Positions 1-8,875 of a DNA stretch of 64,000 bases are shown here, piece after piece. The translations under genes and the position numbers were made by a program. This DNA comes from Pseudomonas sp. CFII64 (GTDB lineage Bacteria > Pseudomonadota > Gammaproteobacteria > Pseudomonadales > Pseudomonadaceae). Numbering within the stretch: position 1 is the stretch's first letter; every line of letters begins with the position of its first letter. The notes beneath the pieces were generated by a model. It saw nothing but the letters and a program-made list of their open reading frames with translations. It was not told the DNA's origin and did no database searches. Location of the stretch: NCBI RefSeq assembly GCF_000416235.1, contig NZ_ATLO01000007.1, positions 1-64,000 of the forward strand. The letters run 5' to 3'.

Positions 1-26
1 GCGATTTGTACGAAATCGGCTACAAC

Positions 27-51
27 AAAAAGCCGGCGAATGAGCCGGCTT
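27..51 (-). terminator. Rho-independent terminator of the pxpABC operon
   Basis: Read on the minus strand, the arms AAGCCGGC and GCCGGCTT flank a six-base loop and are followed by a run of five T. It starts about six bases after the pxpC stop codon, so it very likely ends the pxp transcript. The remaining first bases of the window are too short to assign to a gene. Confidence 0.75.
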
Positions 52-56
52 GTTAT

Positions 57-977
57 TTAACTCGCTAACTTGTGTAGATACTCAACATGCCGCTGATGCG
101 CGACGCTTTGCACAATCGGCCTTAACCGCAAGGTACTTCCCGGCAGGCGCTGGGCGAGTCTGGCCAGGGAGAGTGGCGTCAGCGCGCCGAGTCGGGGATA
201 GCCGCCGATGGTTTGGCGGTCGTTAAGCAGGACGATGGGCTGACCGTCGGGGGGCACCTGGATCGCGCCCAGCGGGATACCTTCGGAGATCATCGGTGCG
301 CCTTGATATATCAATTCCGGCCCCAGCAGGCGAATGCCCATACGGTCGGCGCGGCTGTCCAGGGTCCAGTCGTTGTTGAACACGTCGAACAGGCTCAGGC
401 CGCTGAACTCGCCGATTTGCGCACCCAGGACCACGTCCAGTGGCGTAGCGTCATGGAAGTCCGGGATCTGCTGTTCAGTCAGCGCGCGCAGCACGAACGC
501 CGACCCTGAATAACTAAGCCGGTCACCTTTGGCCAACGCTTTGCCCAAGCCATCGAGACCGCCCAGTTCTTCGCGACCAACACTCGCGCAGCTGCCCAGC
601 ACCTTGGGCGCGTCGAAACCGCCAGGTGCGGCCAGGTAAGCCCGAGCGCCGAGTTGTGGCTGGCTGAATCGCAAGCGCTGGCCCTTGCCGACGAAGAAAC
701 TGCGCCATGGCTGAATCGGCCGGTCGTCGAGCATCGCGCCCAGGTCAGCGCCCGCCAGCGCCAGGCAGCAATCGTCTTCGGCCAGCAGCGTCAGACTACC
801 CAGGGTAATTTCGATGACGGTGGCATCCAGCGCGTTGTTCAGCAGGCGATTGGCCCAGGACATGGACACCCAATCCAGCGCCCCGCCCTGGGTCACGCCC
901 AGATGCCGTACGCCGAAACGGCCGGCGTCCTGCAACAGGCACAGCGGTGTGCTGCTTTCGATCAACAGCGCGCTCAT
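57..977 (-). CDS. pxpC: 5-oxoprolinase subunit PxpC (KipA / allophanate hydrolase subunit 2 family)
   Basis: This 306-residue protein is one of three subunits of the bacterial ATP-dependent 5-oxoprolinase, which opens cytosolic 5-oxoproline (pyroglutamate) to glutamate. The family signature is visible at both ends: a QDAGRFG...GVTQGGALDW stretch near residues 16-36 and a GAIQVPPDGQPIVLLNDRQT region near 237-256 followed by GGYPRLG. Its start overlaps the pxpB stop by four bases (ATGA), which implies translational coupling. In older databases the family is called biotin-dependent carboxyltransferase or urea amidolyase-like; adjacency to PxpB and PxpA makes the oxoprolinase role much more likely. 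It is the last gene of the operon and is followed directly by a terminator. Confidence 0.92.
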   Translation of the reverse strand: MSALLIESSTPLCLLQDAGRFGVRHLGVTQGGALDWVSMSWANRLLNNALDATVIEITLGSLTLLAEDDCCLALAGADLGAMLDDRPIQPWRSFFVGKGQRLRFSQPQLGARAYLAAPGGFDAPKVLGSCASVGREELGGLDGLGKALAKGDRLSYSGSAFVLRALTEQQIPDFHDATPLDVVLGAQIGEFSGLSLFDVFNNDWTLDSRADRMGIRLLGPELIYQGAPMISEGIPLGAIQVPPDGQPIVLLNDRQTIGGYPRLGALTPLSLARLAQRLPGSTLRLRPIVQSVAHQRHVEYLHKLAS

Positions 978-1678
978 GGCTGCACCTCCAGCGGTGTGTC
1001 ATCGCCGCCCAGACGCACGAACTCCGCGTGATCGACGGCAGCGAACGTCACGCTGTCGCCGGGCTGCATCAGGCTGTAGCCATCCCGTTGCCGATCAAAC
1101 AGTTTGCTTGGCGTACGCCCGATCAGGTTCCAGCCGCCGGGGGAAACCACCGGATAAGCGGCGGTCTGCCGCTCAGCAATGCCAACGCTGCCGGCGGCGA
1201 CGCGTTTGCGTGGGGTGTTCAGGCGTGGCGCAGCGAGAATTTCTTCCACCAGGCCCATGAACGCGAAACCCGGCGCGAAACCCAAGGCGAATACCTGATA
1301 CTCGCGCTCGCAGTGACGCCGGATCACTTCGCTGATTTCCAGGCCGCTGCGCCGCGCCAGTAACTTCAATTCAGGGCCGACGCTGAGGTCGTACCAGACC
1401 GGCAACACATGGTGCTGACCGCGGGCAGCCGGGTTCGGGGCCAGATCGCGCAGCGCCTGATGGATCAGCTCCCGGGCCTGATCAGGATTCAGGGCGAGCA
1501 CATCGTAATGCACCATCAAGGTGGTGTAGGACGGCACCAGATCCACCAGATGCACGCCGAAGCTCTCCCGCAAGCGGGCCGTAGCGGCCAGCATCCAGGG
1601 CATGTTGGTTTCGTCGATGGCGTCGAACAGCCGCACCATCAGGCAGTCGATCGCCACCACTTCAATACGCAGCTTCAT
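974..1678 (-). CDS. pxpB: 5-oxoprolinase subunit PxpB (KipI / allophanate hydrolase subunit 1 family)
   Basis: The 234-residue product matches the KipI-like subunit of 5-oxoprolinase. Visible landmarks are the [10 protein letters not shown] motif near residues 133-142 and the run [20 protein letters not shown] followed by SPGGW and LIGRTP in the C-terminal half, both typical of this cyclophilin-like fold. It overlaps both neighbours by four bases, the middle position in a tightly coupled pxpA-pxpB-pxpC operon. In Bacillus the homologue KipI inhibits the KinA sporulation kinase, but that role has no counterpart here. With PxpC it is expected to form the ATP-using, phosphorylated-oxoproline part of the enzyme; this is family knowledge, not something the sequence alone shows. 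Confidence 0.92.
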   Translation of the reverse strand: MKLRIEVVAIDCLMVRLFDAIDETNMPWMLAATARLRESFGVHLVDLVPSYTTLMVHYDVLALNPDQARELIHQALRDLAPNPAARGQHHVLPVWYDLSVGPELKLLARRSGLEISEVIRRHCEREYQVFALGFAPGFAFMGLVEEILAAPRLNTPRKRVAAGSVGIAERQTAAYPVVSPGGWNLIGRTPSKLFDRQRDGYSLMQPGDSVTFAAVDHAEFVRLGGDDTPLEVQP

Positions 1679-2427
1679 AAGGCGAACTGCTCGTCCAATG
1701 CCTGGCGGATGCGTTGCACGGCGGCAATCGAACTGGCGTTGTCGCCATGCACACAGAGCGTATGCGGCGTGAGGTGCAGCGCTGTGCCGTCGCTGGCAAT
1801 CAGCGGTTCGCCACGCGCCAGCGTCATGGCCTGGGCGATGATGATTTCCGGATCATGGTGAACGGCGTTGGGCTGCTGGCGCGGCATCAAGCGCCCTTGC
1901 GCGTCGTAACCCCGATCCGCGAACGCCTCGAACCAGAGTTGCACGCCAAACTCGTCGGCAATCGCCTGGGCGGCGCTGTTGTCGCGCATCGCCAGCAGCA
2001 TCAGTGGCAGTTTCGCGTCATAGCGGGCGATGCCTTCGATGACCGCACGCAGTTGAACGGGATTGGCCATCATGTCGTTGTACATCGCGCCATGGGGTTT
2101 GACGTAGTGCACTCGCCCGCCCTGGGCGCGGCAGATGCCGTCCAGCGCGCCGATCTGATAATGCAGCAGATCGTGAATTTCCTGCGGGCTGCACGCCATG
2201 GAGCGGCGACCGAAGCCGACCAGATCCGGATAGGCCGGATGCGCGCCAATTGTTACGTCATTGGCAAGCGCCAGGCTGACGGTCTTGCGCATCACGCTCG
2301 GATCCCCGGCGTGGAAGCCGCAGGCGACGTTGGCGCAATCAATGAACGGCATGACTTCGGCGTCCATGCCCATGGTCCAGGCGCCGTAACTTTCACCGAT
2401 ATCGCAATTGAGTAACAGGCGGCCCAT
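1675..2427 (-). CDS. pxpA: 5-oxoprolinase subunit PxpA (LamB/YcsF family)
   Basis: The 250-residue protein belongs to the LamB/YcsF family, the third subunit of the bacterial 5-oxoprolinase. The N-terminus carries the family hallmark [11 protein letters not shown] followed by [11 protein letters not shown] and the [10 protein letters not shown] segment, all within the first 70 residues. Its length is close to E. coli PxpA. The ATG is preceded by a clear AGGAGA ribosome site about eight bases upstream, supporting this start. It is the first gene of the pxpA-pxpB-pxpC operon and its stop overlaps the pxpB start by four bases. The operon would recycle 5-oxoproline formed by spontaneous cyclisation of glutamine or glutamate. 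Confidence 0.93.
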   Translation of the reverse strand: MGRLLLNCDIGESYGAWTMGMDAEVMPFIDCANVACGFHAGDPSVMRKTVSLALANDVTIGAHPAYPDLVGFGRRSMACSPQEIHDLLHYQIGALDGICRAQGGRVHYVKPHGAMYNDMMANPVQLRAVIEGIARYDAKLPLMLLAMRDNSAAQAIADEFGVQLWFEAFADRGYDAQGRLMPRQQPNAVHHDPEIIIAQAMTLARGEPLIASDGTALHLTPHTLCVHGDNASSIAAVQRIRQALDEQFAL

Positions 2428-2618
2428 GGGCGTATCTCCTGTGTGCGTAAGAAATTTCGGACAACGAGGCCAGAGTCTAACGCGCCGTTTGTGTTCAAGG
2501 GCAGCGTTGCGACGAGCCTGTCAGGTACAGCGCATTTTTGGAGGGTAGCGGACGTGGCGTCCAACTAATAAAAGCGGGTGGGAGGGATAAGAAAAAGTGA
2601 TGAGGGATGTTGATCGAT

Positions 2619-2711
2619 CCGTAGGACCGGCTTTAGCCGGGAGCAACTGGCGCATTCACAGCAGCTCTGTCGTCAGAACGACTGTCCTCCCGGCTGAAGC
2701 CGGTCCTACGG
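2619..2711. repeat. REP pair (inverted), family 1 (GGACCGGCTTTAGCCGG type)
   Basis: Two 25-base arms (2619-2643 and 2687-2711) are inverted copies of each other with one difference, and each arm is itself a short imperfect palindrome around GGCTTTAGCC. The same arm recurs at about 8.87, 10.0, 10.15, 56.5 and 56.8 kb in this window, always between genes or at gene ends. This is the organisation of Pseudomonas REP doublets. No RAYT transposase gene is present in the window. Confidence 0.9.
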
Positions 2712-2725
2712 GTCCATTTTTTGCG

Positions 2726-3247
2726 TCAATAATCCCGCTCAAGCCTGTGCTTGCGGCGCCCGCCCGTGGCGACCCAGCCGAGCATCAGGAAGAACGTCTC
2801 GATCAGCAGCGCCAGCACCAGCGCGCAGACAATGCCCCAGGCAATCACTTCCGGCGCCAGCAGCACCTGCCAGGTGTAGCCATTCCAGGTTTCACGACGG
2901 ATATCAGCGTCGGCGGCAATGGCCACATGCAGCGCCCTGGCGTACCACGGACCTTGCATGGACAGCCATTCGCGTTCGAGGATCTGCGTGCGGGTCAGCA
3001 ACGCGTTGATGCTGTCGGCATCACTGCGGAACACCGGGTCTTCGCTTTCACGGTAATGCTGGATCAACGCCTGCACGTCGCCCTTGAAGAACTGCGCGGC
3101 GGTTGCGTTATAGCCCTTGATGCTTTGCTGGGCCTCGATCAGGTGCGCTTCGACGCGCTTGCCGTAATCACTGACAAAACCAGGAATCTGTACCCCGAAC
3201 AACAGCCCGACGGTGAACAAGACCAATCGCAGATAACTTCGCAGCAT
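2726..3247 (-). CDS. DUF2937-like membrane protein of unknown function
   Basis: A 173-residue protein with a hydrophobic N-terminus (about residues 6-26), a soluble middle of roughly 100 residues and a second hydrophobic stretch near 129-156 ending in a basic tail. This two-membrane-segment layout and its wording resemble the DUF2937 family, which I recall as widespread in pseudomonads and without known function. The start is supported by a GAGGGA ribosome site. It lies 29 bases downstream of the amidotransferase gene on the same strand, so the two are probably co-transcribed. No catalytic motif is visible, and I assign no function. Confidence 0.7.
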   Translation of the reverse strand: MLRSYLRLVLFTVGLLFGVQIPGFVSDYGKRVEAHLIEAQQSIKGYNATAAQFFKGDVQALIQHYRESEDPVFRSDADSINALLTRTQILEREWLSMQGPWYARALHVAIAADADIRRETWNGYTWQVLLAPEVIAWGIVCALVLALLIETFFLMLGWVATGGRRKHRLERDY

Positions 3248-3276
3248 TTAGATCCCTCTCAGTTGGGTCGATGTTC

Positions 3277-4050
3277 TCAAGCGTTGCCCTGGGCAACGCA
3301 TTCGCCACGCCGCCACAGCGCCCATTGGCCCGGCTCGTAGCGATTCCAGATCTCGTCTTCGGTCAAGGGTTCGGTGGCAATCACGGTCACCACGTCATTG
3401 GGGGTGGTTTCCGCCTGGAAATCGACGATGACATCCACGTCCTTCAAACGGGCCGGACCAAATGGCGCGCGTCGGGTAATCTGCACCAGCTTGGTCGAAC
3501 AGAAGCAGAACAGCCAGTCCCCATCGCTGAGCAAGGCATTGAACACGCCTTTGCTGCGATATTCGCTGCAGGCCTGGACCAGCGACGGCAGCAGCTGTTC
3601 GATTTCCACCGGCTCAGGAAACGCTTCGCGCACCTGATTGAGCAGGTCGCAGAACGCAGCCTCGCTGTCGGTGTCGCCCACGGGTCGGTAGAAAGTGGCC
3701 TTTGGCGCAAAATCCGCCAGTTGGCCGTTGTGGGCGAAACACCAGTTACGCCCCCACAGCTCACGCACGAAAGGGTGAGTGTTGGACAGGCACACGCGGC
3801 CGACATTGGCCTGGCGGATGTGCCCGATCACCACTTCGCTCTTGATGGGATACCGCTGCACCAGCTGCGCGACTTCTGACTCGCTGCTCGCGGCAGGGTC
3901 CTGGAACAAACGCAAGCCGCGACCCTCGTAAAAGGCAATGCCCCAGCCGTCGCGATGGGGGCCGGTACGCCCGCCCCGCTGCATCAGCCCGGTGAAGCTG
4001 AAAACGATATCGGTCGGGACATTGGCGCTCATGCCCAGTAATTCACACAT
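3277..4050 (-). CDS. Class II glutamine amidotransferase (YafJ-like)
   Basis: The 257-residue protein starts MCELLGM, placing a cysteine at residue 2 that becomes the N-terminal nucleophile of class II (Ntn) glutamine amidotransferases after methionine removal. Other family marks are GPHRDGWGIAFY near residues 32-43, IGHIRQANVG, and NTHPFVRELWGRNWCFAHNG in the first half. The length fits the YafJ-type stand-alone enzymes, which contain the glutaminase domain without a recognised synthase domain, so the acceptor of the released ammonia is unknown. It is followed by the DUF2937-like gene in the same direction. Identification of the fold is secure; the physiological reaction is not. Confidence 0.85.
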   Translation of the reverse strand: MCELLGMSANVPTDIVFSFTGLMQRGGRTGPHRDGWGIAFYEGRGLRLFQDPAASSESEVAQLVQRYPIKSEVVIGHIRQANVGRVCLSNTHPFVRELWGRNWCFAHNGQLADFAPKATFYRPVGDTDSEAAFCDLLNQVREAFPEPVEIEQLLPSLVQACSEYRSKGVFNALLSDGDWLFCFCSTKLVQITRRAPFGPARLKDVDVIVDFQAETTPNDVVTVIATEPLTEDEIWNRYEPGQWALWRRGECVAQGNA

Positions 4051-4100
4051 GCTCAGGTTCTCGTTTGAGGGCGTTCAGCGGCGCGTCTGGCGACCAGCGC

Positions 4101-4580
4101 CTACAGACGTGGCTCGACCCGAGAACGGTTGCCGACGCCGGACGCGGCAGGCTTGCGATCAAAGCGGTCGTCATCGTCGAACGGCTCGTCCTGCGGCTCC
4201 TGCGCGACGGCGGTCGGCTCGGCGGCGACTTGCGGATGACGCGCCCTCCAGCTTTTCTCGAGGGGCCAGCGAATCAGCACAAACAGCAGGTACAGGCCGA
4301 AGGCAATCATGCCGTACATGGCCAGATCCGACACCGCACGCCAGACATTGCTGCCGACCTTGAACAATAAATCCAGGGCTGTGATGGCAACCGCCGGGGC
4401 GAATTTTTCCTTCACCGGGTCAATGATGGTCGGGGTGAACAGCAGGACGGCAACGATCACCAGCAGCGGTTCACGCAGGTAGCGCCACATCCAGCGTGTC
4501 ATCAGGAACCACACCAACAGACAACCCAACGCAGCAAATGCGTAGAGGCCCCAGGCGATCGTATAGTCGTTCTCGGTCAT
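4101..4580 (-). CDS. Small inner-membrane protein, unknown function
   Basis: Starting at the ATG that gives MTENDYTIAWG, the product is 159 residues with three predicted membrane segments (about 10-30, 33-53 and 88-110) and a soluble, acidic then basic C-terminal tail of about 45 residues. The reading frame extends further upstream, but that extension is polar and unlike a membrane protein N-terminus, so I prefer the internal start, although its ribosome site is weak. Similar proteins are sometimes labelled MFS transporter in pseudomonads; three segments are too few for that, so the label is not supported. It ends 50 bases upstream of the amidotransferase gene and may share its transcript. 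Confidence 0.65.
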   Translation of the reverse strand: MTENDYTIAWGLYAFAALGCLLVWFLMTRWMWRYLREPLLVIVAVLLFTPTIIDPVKEKFAPAVAITALDLLFKVGSNVWRAVSDLAMYGMIAFGLYLLFVLIRWPLEKSWRARHPQVAAEPTAVAQEPQDEPFDDDDRFDRKPAASGVGNRSRVEPRL

Positions 4581-4724
4581 GACGTCCGTGGTAAGGCAGG
4601 TAATTAGGCGCTTATGATAACGGCTTTTCGCCAACCCGGCTTCCCCGGCGTCAGTTATCAGTGCCATATGCCATCAATTGGCAGTCCACATTCGATAGCG
4701 CGCGGCCACTAATGAGCGCCCAGC

Positions 4725-6785
4725 ATGTCTCAATTACATCCGATTCCCAGCGCCCCCATCGCCGAAAAAGCCGATGGCGCCGATCCTTATGCCTGGCTGC
4801 AAAACCGCGACAGCGACGCAGTCCTCGATTATCTGAAGGCGGAAAATGCGTATCAGCACGCGCAATTGGCCGATCAGGAAGCGTTGCGCGAGACGCTGTT
4901 TGAGGAGATCAAAGGCCGCATCCTGGAGACCGACCTCTCGCTGCCTTCGCCCTGGGGGCCGTACCTGTATTACACCCGCACCACCGAAGGCGACGAATAT
5001 GCCCGGCACTATCGCTGCCCGCGCCCGGCCGACGACTCGCAGACGGTGGACGAAAGCCGCGAAGAACTGCTGCTGGACCCTAACGAATTGGCCGGCGACG
5101 GCTTCTTTTCTCTGGGCACGTTCAGCATCAGCCCGGACCACCAGCGGCTGGCCTACAGCCTGGACACCAGTGGCGAAGAGGTTTATCAGCTTTACGTCAA
5201 GGAGCTGAGCAGCGGCCAGGTCAGCGCCCTGCCCTTCGAAGACTGCGACGGCAGCATGACCTGGGCCAACGACAGCCAGACGCTGTTCTTCGGCGAACTG
5301 GACGACACGCATCGCCCACACAAGCTGTATCGCCATCGTCTGGGCAATGACTCGGCGGATCTGGTGTTCAACGAGCCGGACGGGCGATTTTTCCTGCACT
5401 GTTATCGCAGCAGTTCCGAGCGGCAGTTGATCCTCGGCCTGGACAGCAAAACCACCGGCGAAACCTGGGTGCTGGACGCCGAGCGGCCAGAGCACGCTTT
5501 CGTGTGCATGGCGCCCCGGGCGCAAGGTCATGAGTACTCCGTGGATCACGGTCAAGTGGATGGAATCTGGAGCTGGCTGATTCGCAGCAATCAGGACGGC
5601 ATCAACTTTGCGCTGTATCAGGCCGCCGAAAAACCCGGCGGCGTGCCCACCCGCGACGCCTGGCAAGTGCTGGTCCCGCACAGCGAAACCGTGATGCTCG
5701 ATGGCTTTAGCCTGAACGCCAAAGGCCTGACCCTGAGCCTGCGTGAAGGCGGCCTGCCGATCATCGAGGTTCGCCCGCAAGGTCTGCCAACGTATCGCGT
5801 GCAATTGCCGGACGCCGCTTACAGCCTTTACGTGCAGGATTCCCTGGAATTCGACAGCGAGAAAATTCGCCTGCGCTATCAGTCACTCAATCGCCCGGCG
5901 CAAGTCCGTCAATTGACGCTGGCAACCGGCGATCAGCTAGTGCTCAAGGAAACCCCGGTGCTCGGCCCGTTCGATGCCGACGCGTATGTCAGCCAGCGCA
6001 TCTGGGCAACCGCCAAGGACGGCACGCAGATCCCCATCAGCCTGGTGGTCAAGCGTGAGCTGCTCGGCCAACCGACGCCGCTGTATCTGTATGGCTATGG
6101 CGCCTACGGCGAGAGCCTCGACCCATGGTTTTCCCACGCGCGTCTGAGCCTGCTGGATCGCGGCGTGGCATTTGCCATTGCCCACGTTCGCGGCGGCGGC
6201 GAATTGGGTGAAGCCTGGTATCGCAACGGCAAGCAGGAAAACAAGCAGAACACCTTTGACGATTTCATCGCCTGTGCCGAGCACCTGATCGCTGACAACC
6301 ACACCCGCGCCGAGCAACTGGTGATCAGTGGCGGCAGCGCGGGCGGGCTGTTGATCGGCGCGGTGCTCAATCAGCGTCCTGAGTTGTTCAAGGCGGCGAT
6401 TGCCGAAGTGCCGTTCGTGGATGTGCTCAACACCATGCTCGATCCTGATCTGCCGCTGACCGTCACCGAATACGACGAATGGGGCAACCCGCAGCAGCCT
6501 GAGGCGTACGCGCGGATCAAGGCCTATGCGCCGTATGAAAACGTCCGCGCCCAGGCCTATCCGGCGATGCTGGTGATTGCCGGTTATAACGACAGTCGCG
6601 TGCAGTATTGGGAAGCGGCCAAATGGGTGGCAAAATTGCGCGCCCACAAAACGGACGACAATTTGCTGCTGCTCAAGACCGAACTGGGCGCAGGTCATGG
6701 CGGCATGAGCGGGCGTTATCAGGGCCTGCGCGACGTGGCGCTGGAGTACGGATTTATCTTCAAGGTATTGCAGCTGGCCGTTTGA
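4725..6785 (+). CDS. ptrB: Oligopeptidase B (S9A prolyl-oligopeptidase family)
   Basis: A 686-residue serine peptidase with an N-terminal beta-propeller domain and a C-terminal alpha/beta-hydrolase domain. The catalytic triad can be placed by motif: Ser538 in GGSAGG, Asp623 in YNDSRVQYWE and His658 in GAGHGG. The Asp-His spacing of 35 residues equals that of E. coli oligopeptidase B, and the total length is the family norm. These enzymes cut short peptides after basic residues in the cytosol; no signal peptide is present, in line with that. It is transcribed alone and diverges from the small membrane protein gene. The EYDEWGNP segment after the nucleophile is also typical of oligopeptidase B rather than prolyl oligopeptidase. 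Confidence 0.93.
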   Translation: MSQLHPIPSAPIAEKADGADPYAWLQNRDSDAVLDYLKAENAYQHAQLADQEALRETLFEEIKGRILETDLSLPSPWGPYLYYTRTTEGDEYARHYRCPRPADDSQTVDESREELLLDPNELAGDGFFSLGTFSISPDHQRLAYSLDTSGEEVYQLYVKELSSGQVSALPFEDCDGSMTWANDSQTLFFGELDDTHRPHKLYRHRLGNDSADLVFNEPDGRFFLHCYRSSSERQLILGLDSKTTGETWVLDAERPEHAFVCMAPRAQGHEYSVDHGQVDGIWSWLIRSNQDGINFALYQAAEKPGGVPTRDAWQVLVPHSETVMLDGFSLNAKGLTLSLREGGLPIIEVRPQGLPTYRVQLPDAAYSLYVQDSLEFDSEKIRLRYQSLNRPAQVRQLTLATGDQLVLKETPVLGPFDADAYVSQRIWATAKDGTQIPISLVVKRELLGQPTPLYLYGYGAYGESLDPWFSHARLSLLDRGVAFAIAHVRGGGELGEAWYRNGKQENKQNTFDDFIACAEHLIADNHTRAEQLVISGGSAGGLLIGAVLNQRPELFKAAIAEVPFVDVLNTMLDPDLPLTVTEYDEWGNPQQPEAYARIKAYAPYENVRAQAYPAMLVIAGYNDSRVQYWEAAKWVAKLRAHKTDDNLLLLKTELGAGHGGMSGRYQGLRDVALEYGFIFKVLQLAV

Positions 6786-6816
6786 ACTCGGCCTGAAATG
6801 TTTGTCTTACTAACAT

Positions 6817-6846
6817 CTGGCCGGACGCTTGCTAGCGTCCGGCCAG
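6817..6846. repeat. Perfect 12-bp inverted repeat (hairpin) between ptrB and the cNMP-binding gene
   Basis: Arms CTGGCCGGACGC and its exact reverse complement enclose a six-base loop. There is no T-run on either side, so it is not a classical terminator. It lies about 31 bases after the ptrB stop and 25 bases before the next start, so it could act as a transcript end, an mRNA stabiliser or a leader structure. Confidence 0.7.
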
Positions 6847-6871
6847 CACTCATTCATAACAAGACCGAGCC

Positions 6872-7339
6872 ATGTCAGAACAACCTTCGTACCTGAACAA
6901 TGAAATCCGCGACATGCTCATGGACTGCGGCCTGTTCGACGCCCTGCTGCCTGCCGAATTCCAGGCGGCGGCGGGCTATTTCAACATGACGTCGATCAGC
7001 CAGGGCGATGCAATCTTCAGTGAAGGCGATGCCGGCACGTTCATGTGCATCATCCATTTGGGCTCGGTGTCGGTGCAGAAACTCAATGCCGACGGCCAAC
7101 CGGTGGAAATCGCTACGCTACGTCGCGGCCGGGCTTTCGGCGAGATGGCGGTGCTGGACGGTGAGCGGCGTTCGGCCAGTTGTGTCGCCGCGTCGAACTG
7201 TCAGCTGTTGAATCTGGGCCGGGATTCTCTGGACAAGATGCTCGACGAGACGCCAAAGATCGCCGCCAAGATCATCCGCGCCCTGGCCACCTCGTTGTCC
7301 AAACGCTTGCGCATGGTTGATGGCCAATTGCTGAGCTGA
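6872..7339 (+). CDS. Stand-alone cyclic nucleotide-binding domain protein
   Basis: A 155-residue protein made almost entirely of one cNMP-binding domain. The phosphate-binding cassette is visible near residues 88-105 as FGEMAVLDGERRSASCVA, keeping the Gly-Glu and the Arg-Ser/Ala pair needed to hold a cyclic phosphate. There is no helix-turn-helix, kinase, channel or other output domain, and no membrane segment. It could be an intracellular cAMP or cyclic-di-GMP sensor acting through a partner protein, but nothing in the neighbourhood names that partner. It follows ptrB with its own 86-base leader containing a strong hairpin and converges on the small proline-rich gene. Confidence 0.85.
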   Translation: MSEQPSYLNNEIRDMLMDCGLFDALLPAEFQAAAGYFNMTSISQGDAIFSEGDAGTFMCIIHLGSVSVQKLNADGQPVEIATLRRGRAFGEMAVLDGERRSASCVAASNCQLLNLGRDSLDKMLDETPKIAAKIIRALATSLSKRLRMVDGQLLS

Positions 7340-7353
7340 CCGGCGCCGCGAGG

Positions 7354-7638
7354 TTATTTAGGGATGTTGTCCTTGTCTGCCGGGCCGCTTTCGACTGTCG
7401 GCAATGGTTGATCCTTGGGCGGCCGGGGCATTTCAATTTTCGGCAGTAAAGGCGAGTTCCCCTGTGTTCCGCCAGCCTTGGGGATACTTGGCGGTACGAC
7501 CTGCGGGTACGGCGTAGGTGTCGCGGTGCCCGGTGAACCGGGTTCTGGCGCCGGGGAAATCGGCTGTAGATTGTCCGCCTGCACGACACTTAACGAGAGC
7601 GTCGTCAGGACAATCGCCGTTAGAATAGAACCTTTCAT
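7354..7638 (-). CDS. Small proline-rich exported protein
   Basis: From the ATG at the high end the product is about 94 residues: MKGSILTAIVLTTLSLSVVQA reads as a cleavable signal peptide ending VQA, followed by a mature part rich in proline, glycine, serine and threonine with no cysteine. Upstream in-frame ATG codons exist, but this one has a TGAGG ribosome site at suitable distance and gives a clean signal peptide. No domain is recognised. The composition suggests a disordered periplasmic or surface protein. It is divergent from the spermidine synthase-like gene and converges with the cNMP gene at only 14 bases. Confidence 0.65.
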   Translation of the reverse strand: MKGSILTAIVLTTLSLSVVQADNLQPISPAPEPGSPGTATPTPYPQVVPPSIPKAGGTQGNSPLLPKIEMPRPPKDQPLPTVESGPADKDNIPK

Positions 7639-7742
7639 CAATGGCCTCATATGCCAGCCCGTCATATTGTGCGGCTCAGGCTACTCCTTGCCTTGAGACC
7701 GTGTTCGACTTTTTGCCACCGCCTTCTGCCGATGAGTGCCCA

Positions 7743-8429
7743 ATGAAACGTTTCGTCCTGCTCGACACCACCGCCATTCCCGATAACGGCGGTGCCTTGT
7801 GCCTGTTCGAATACGGCGAAGATTTCGTGATCAAGATCCAGGGCGGCGATGGCGGCCAGCTGATGAACACCCGCATGCACGGCTCCGAAGACGCGCTGGC
7901 GGAAATCCCTTGCAAGAAGGTCGCACCGCGCCTGCAACCGCGGGTCTTGATCGGCGGCCTGGGCATGGGCTTCACCCTCGCTTCGGCCTTGAAACATCTT
8001 GGCAAGAACGCCGAAGTGGTGGTCGCCGAACTGGTGCCGGGCGTTGTGGAATGGAATCGCGGCCCGCTGGGCGAGAAATCCGGCAACCCGCTGCTCGACC
8101 CCCGCGCCAAGGTGGTGATCGGCGACGTCGCCCAAGTGTTGAAGAGTGAACCCCACGGTTTCGACGCGATCATGCTCGACGTCGACAACGGCCCCGAAGG
8201 CCTGACGCAGAAGTCCAACAGCTGGCTGTATTCGTCCGGCGGACTCGCCGCCTGCGCCCAGGCCTTGCGTCCCAAAGGTATTCTGGCGGTATGGTCCGCC
8301 AGCGCCGATCAGAAGTTTTCCGACAAGCTGCGCAAGGCCGGCTTCAAGGCCGAAGAGGTGCAAGTCTTCGCCCACGGCAACAAGGGCACGCGCCACACCA
8401 TCTGGATTGCGGAAAAACTCAAGGGCTGA
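7743..8429 (+). CDS. Spermidine synthase-like / class I SAM-dependent methyltransferase-fold protein
   Basis: The ATG at MKRFVLLDTT gives a 228-residue protein. A Rossmann nucleotide site appears as VLIGGLGMGFTLASALKHLG near residues 70-90, followed by an acidic VAELVP strand end and GDVAQVL...FDAIMLDVDNGP. This is the spermine/spermidine synthase or SAM-methyltransferase fold. The length is shorter than true spermidine synthases and no polyamine genes are nearby, so the substrate cannot be named. An upstream frame extension overlaps the divergent small gene and looks non-coding, so I chose the internal start. It precedes yajD by 68 bases on the same strand. Confidence 0.75.
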   Translation: MKRFVLLDTTAIPDNGGALCLFEYGEDFVIKIQGGDGGQLMNTRMHGSEDALAEIPCKKVAPRLQPRVLIGGLGMGFTLASALKHLGKNAEVVVAELVPGVVEWNRGPLGEKSGNPLLDPRAKVVIGDVAQVLKSEPHGFDAIMLDVDNGPEGLTQKSNSWLYSSGGLAACAQALRPKGILAVWSASADQKFSDKLRKAGFKAEEVQVFAHGNKGTRHTIWIAEKLKG

Positions 8430-8497
8430 ACGCTTCGCGAAGCGCTAGACTTGGCCCATTACCGTTTTCAACGAATGAACATGACACAGGTGACCCC

Positions 8498-8875
8498 ATG
8501 AGCACGGCCAACCCCCCTTCCCACACCGCCAAGCTGGATCGCATCCTGGCCGACGCCCAGCGCGACCGCGAAATGGGTTATCGCGACAAGGCTCTACGCA
8601 TGTATCCGCATGTGTGCGGCCGCTGCGCCCGTGAGTTCGCTGGCAAACGCCTGAGCGAACTGACCGTTCACCACCGCGACCACAATCACGACAACAACCC
8701 GCAGGACGGCTCCAACTGGGAGCTGCTGTGCCTGTACTGTCACGATAACGAGCACTCGCGCTATACCGATCAGCAGTATTTCTCGGAAAGCTCCACCAGC
8801 AGCCCGAAAATCGCCAAGGCAACCCACAACCCGTTTGCGGCGCTGGCAGGGTTGATGAAGAAAGACGAGCCGTAG
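8498..8875 (+). CDS. yajD: YajD-type HNH nuclease
   Basis: A 125-residue protein with one HNH endonuclease fold: zinc-site cysteines in CGRCAREF, the HHRDHNHDN core near residues 67-75, the NWELLCLYCHDNEH second half, giving the C-x2-C...HH...N...C-x2-C-x-x-x-H pattern. It matches the YajD family, small bacterial HNH proteins of unsettled physiological role. The start ATG gives the family's N-terminus MSTANPPSH. The stop codon TAG lies inside a REP element, so the repeat supplies the last base triplet of the gene. It follows the spermidine synthase-like gene and is probably co-transcribed with it. Confidence 0.85.
   Translation: MSTANPPSHTAKLDRILADAQRDREMGYRDKALRMYPHVCGRCAREFAGKRLSELTVHHRDHNHDNNPQDGSNWELLCLYCHDNEHSRYTDQQYFSESSTSSPKIAKATHNPFAALAGLMKKDEP

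Noticed and set aside
1..56. 3' end of a plus-strand gene
   Set aside because: One frame could encode DLYEIGYNKKPANE, but it runs on past the terminator hairpin and is too short to assign.
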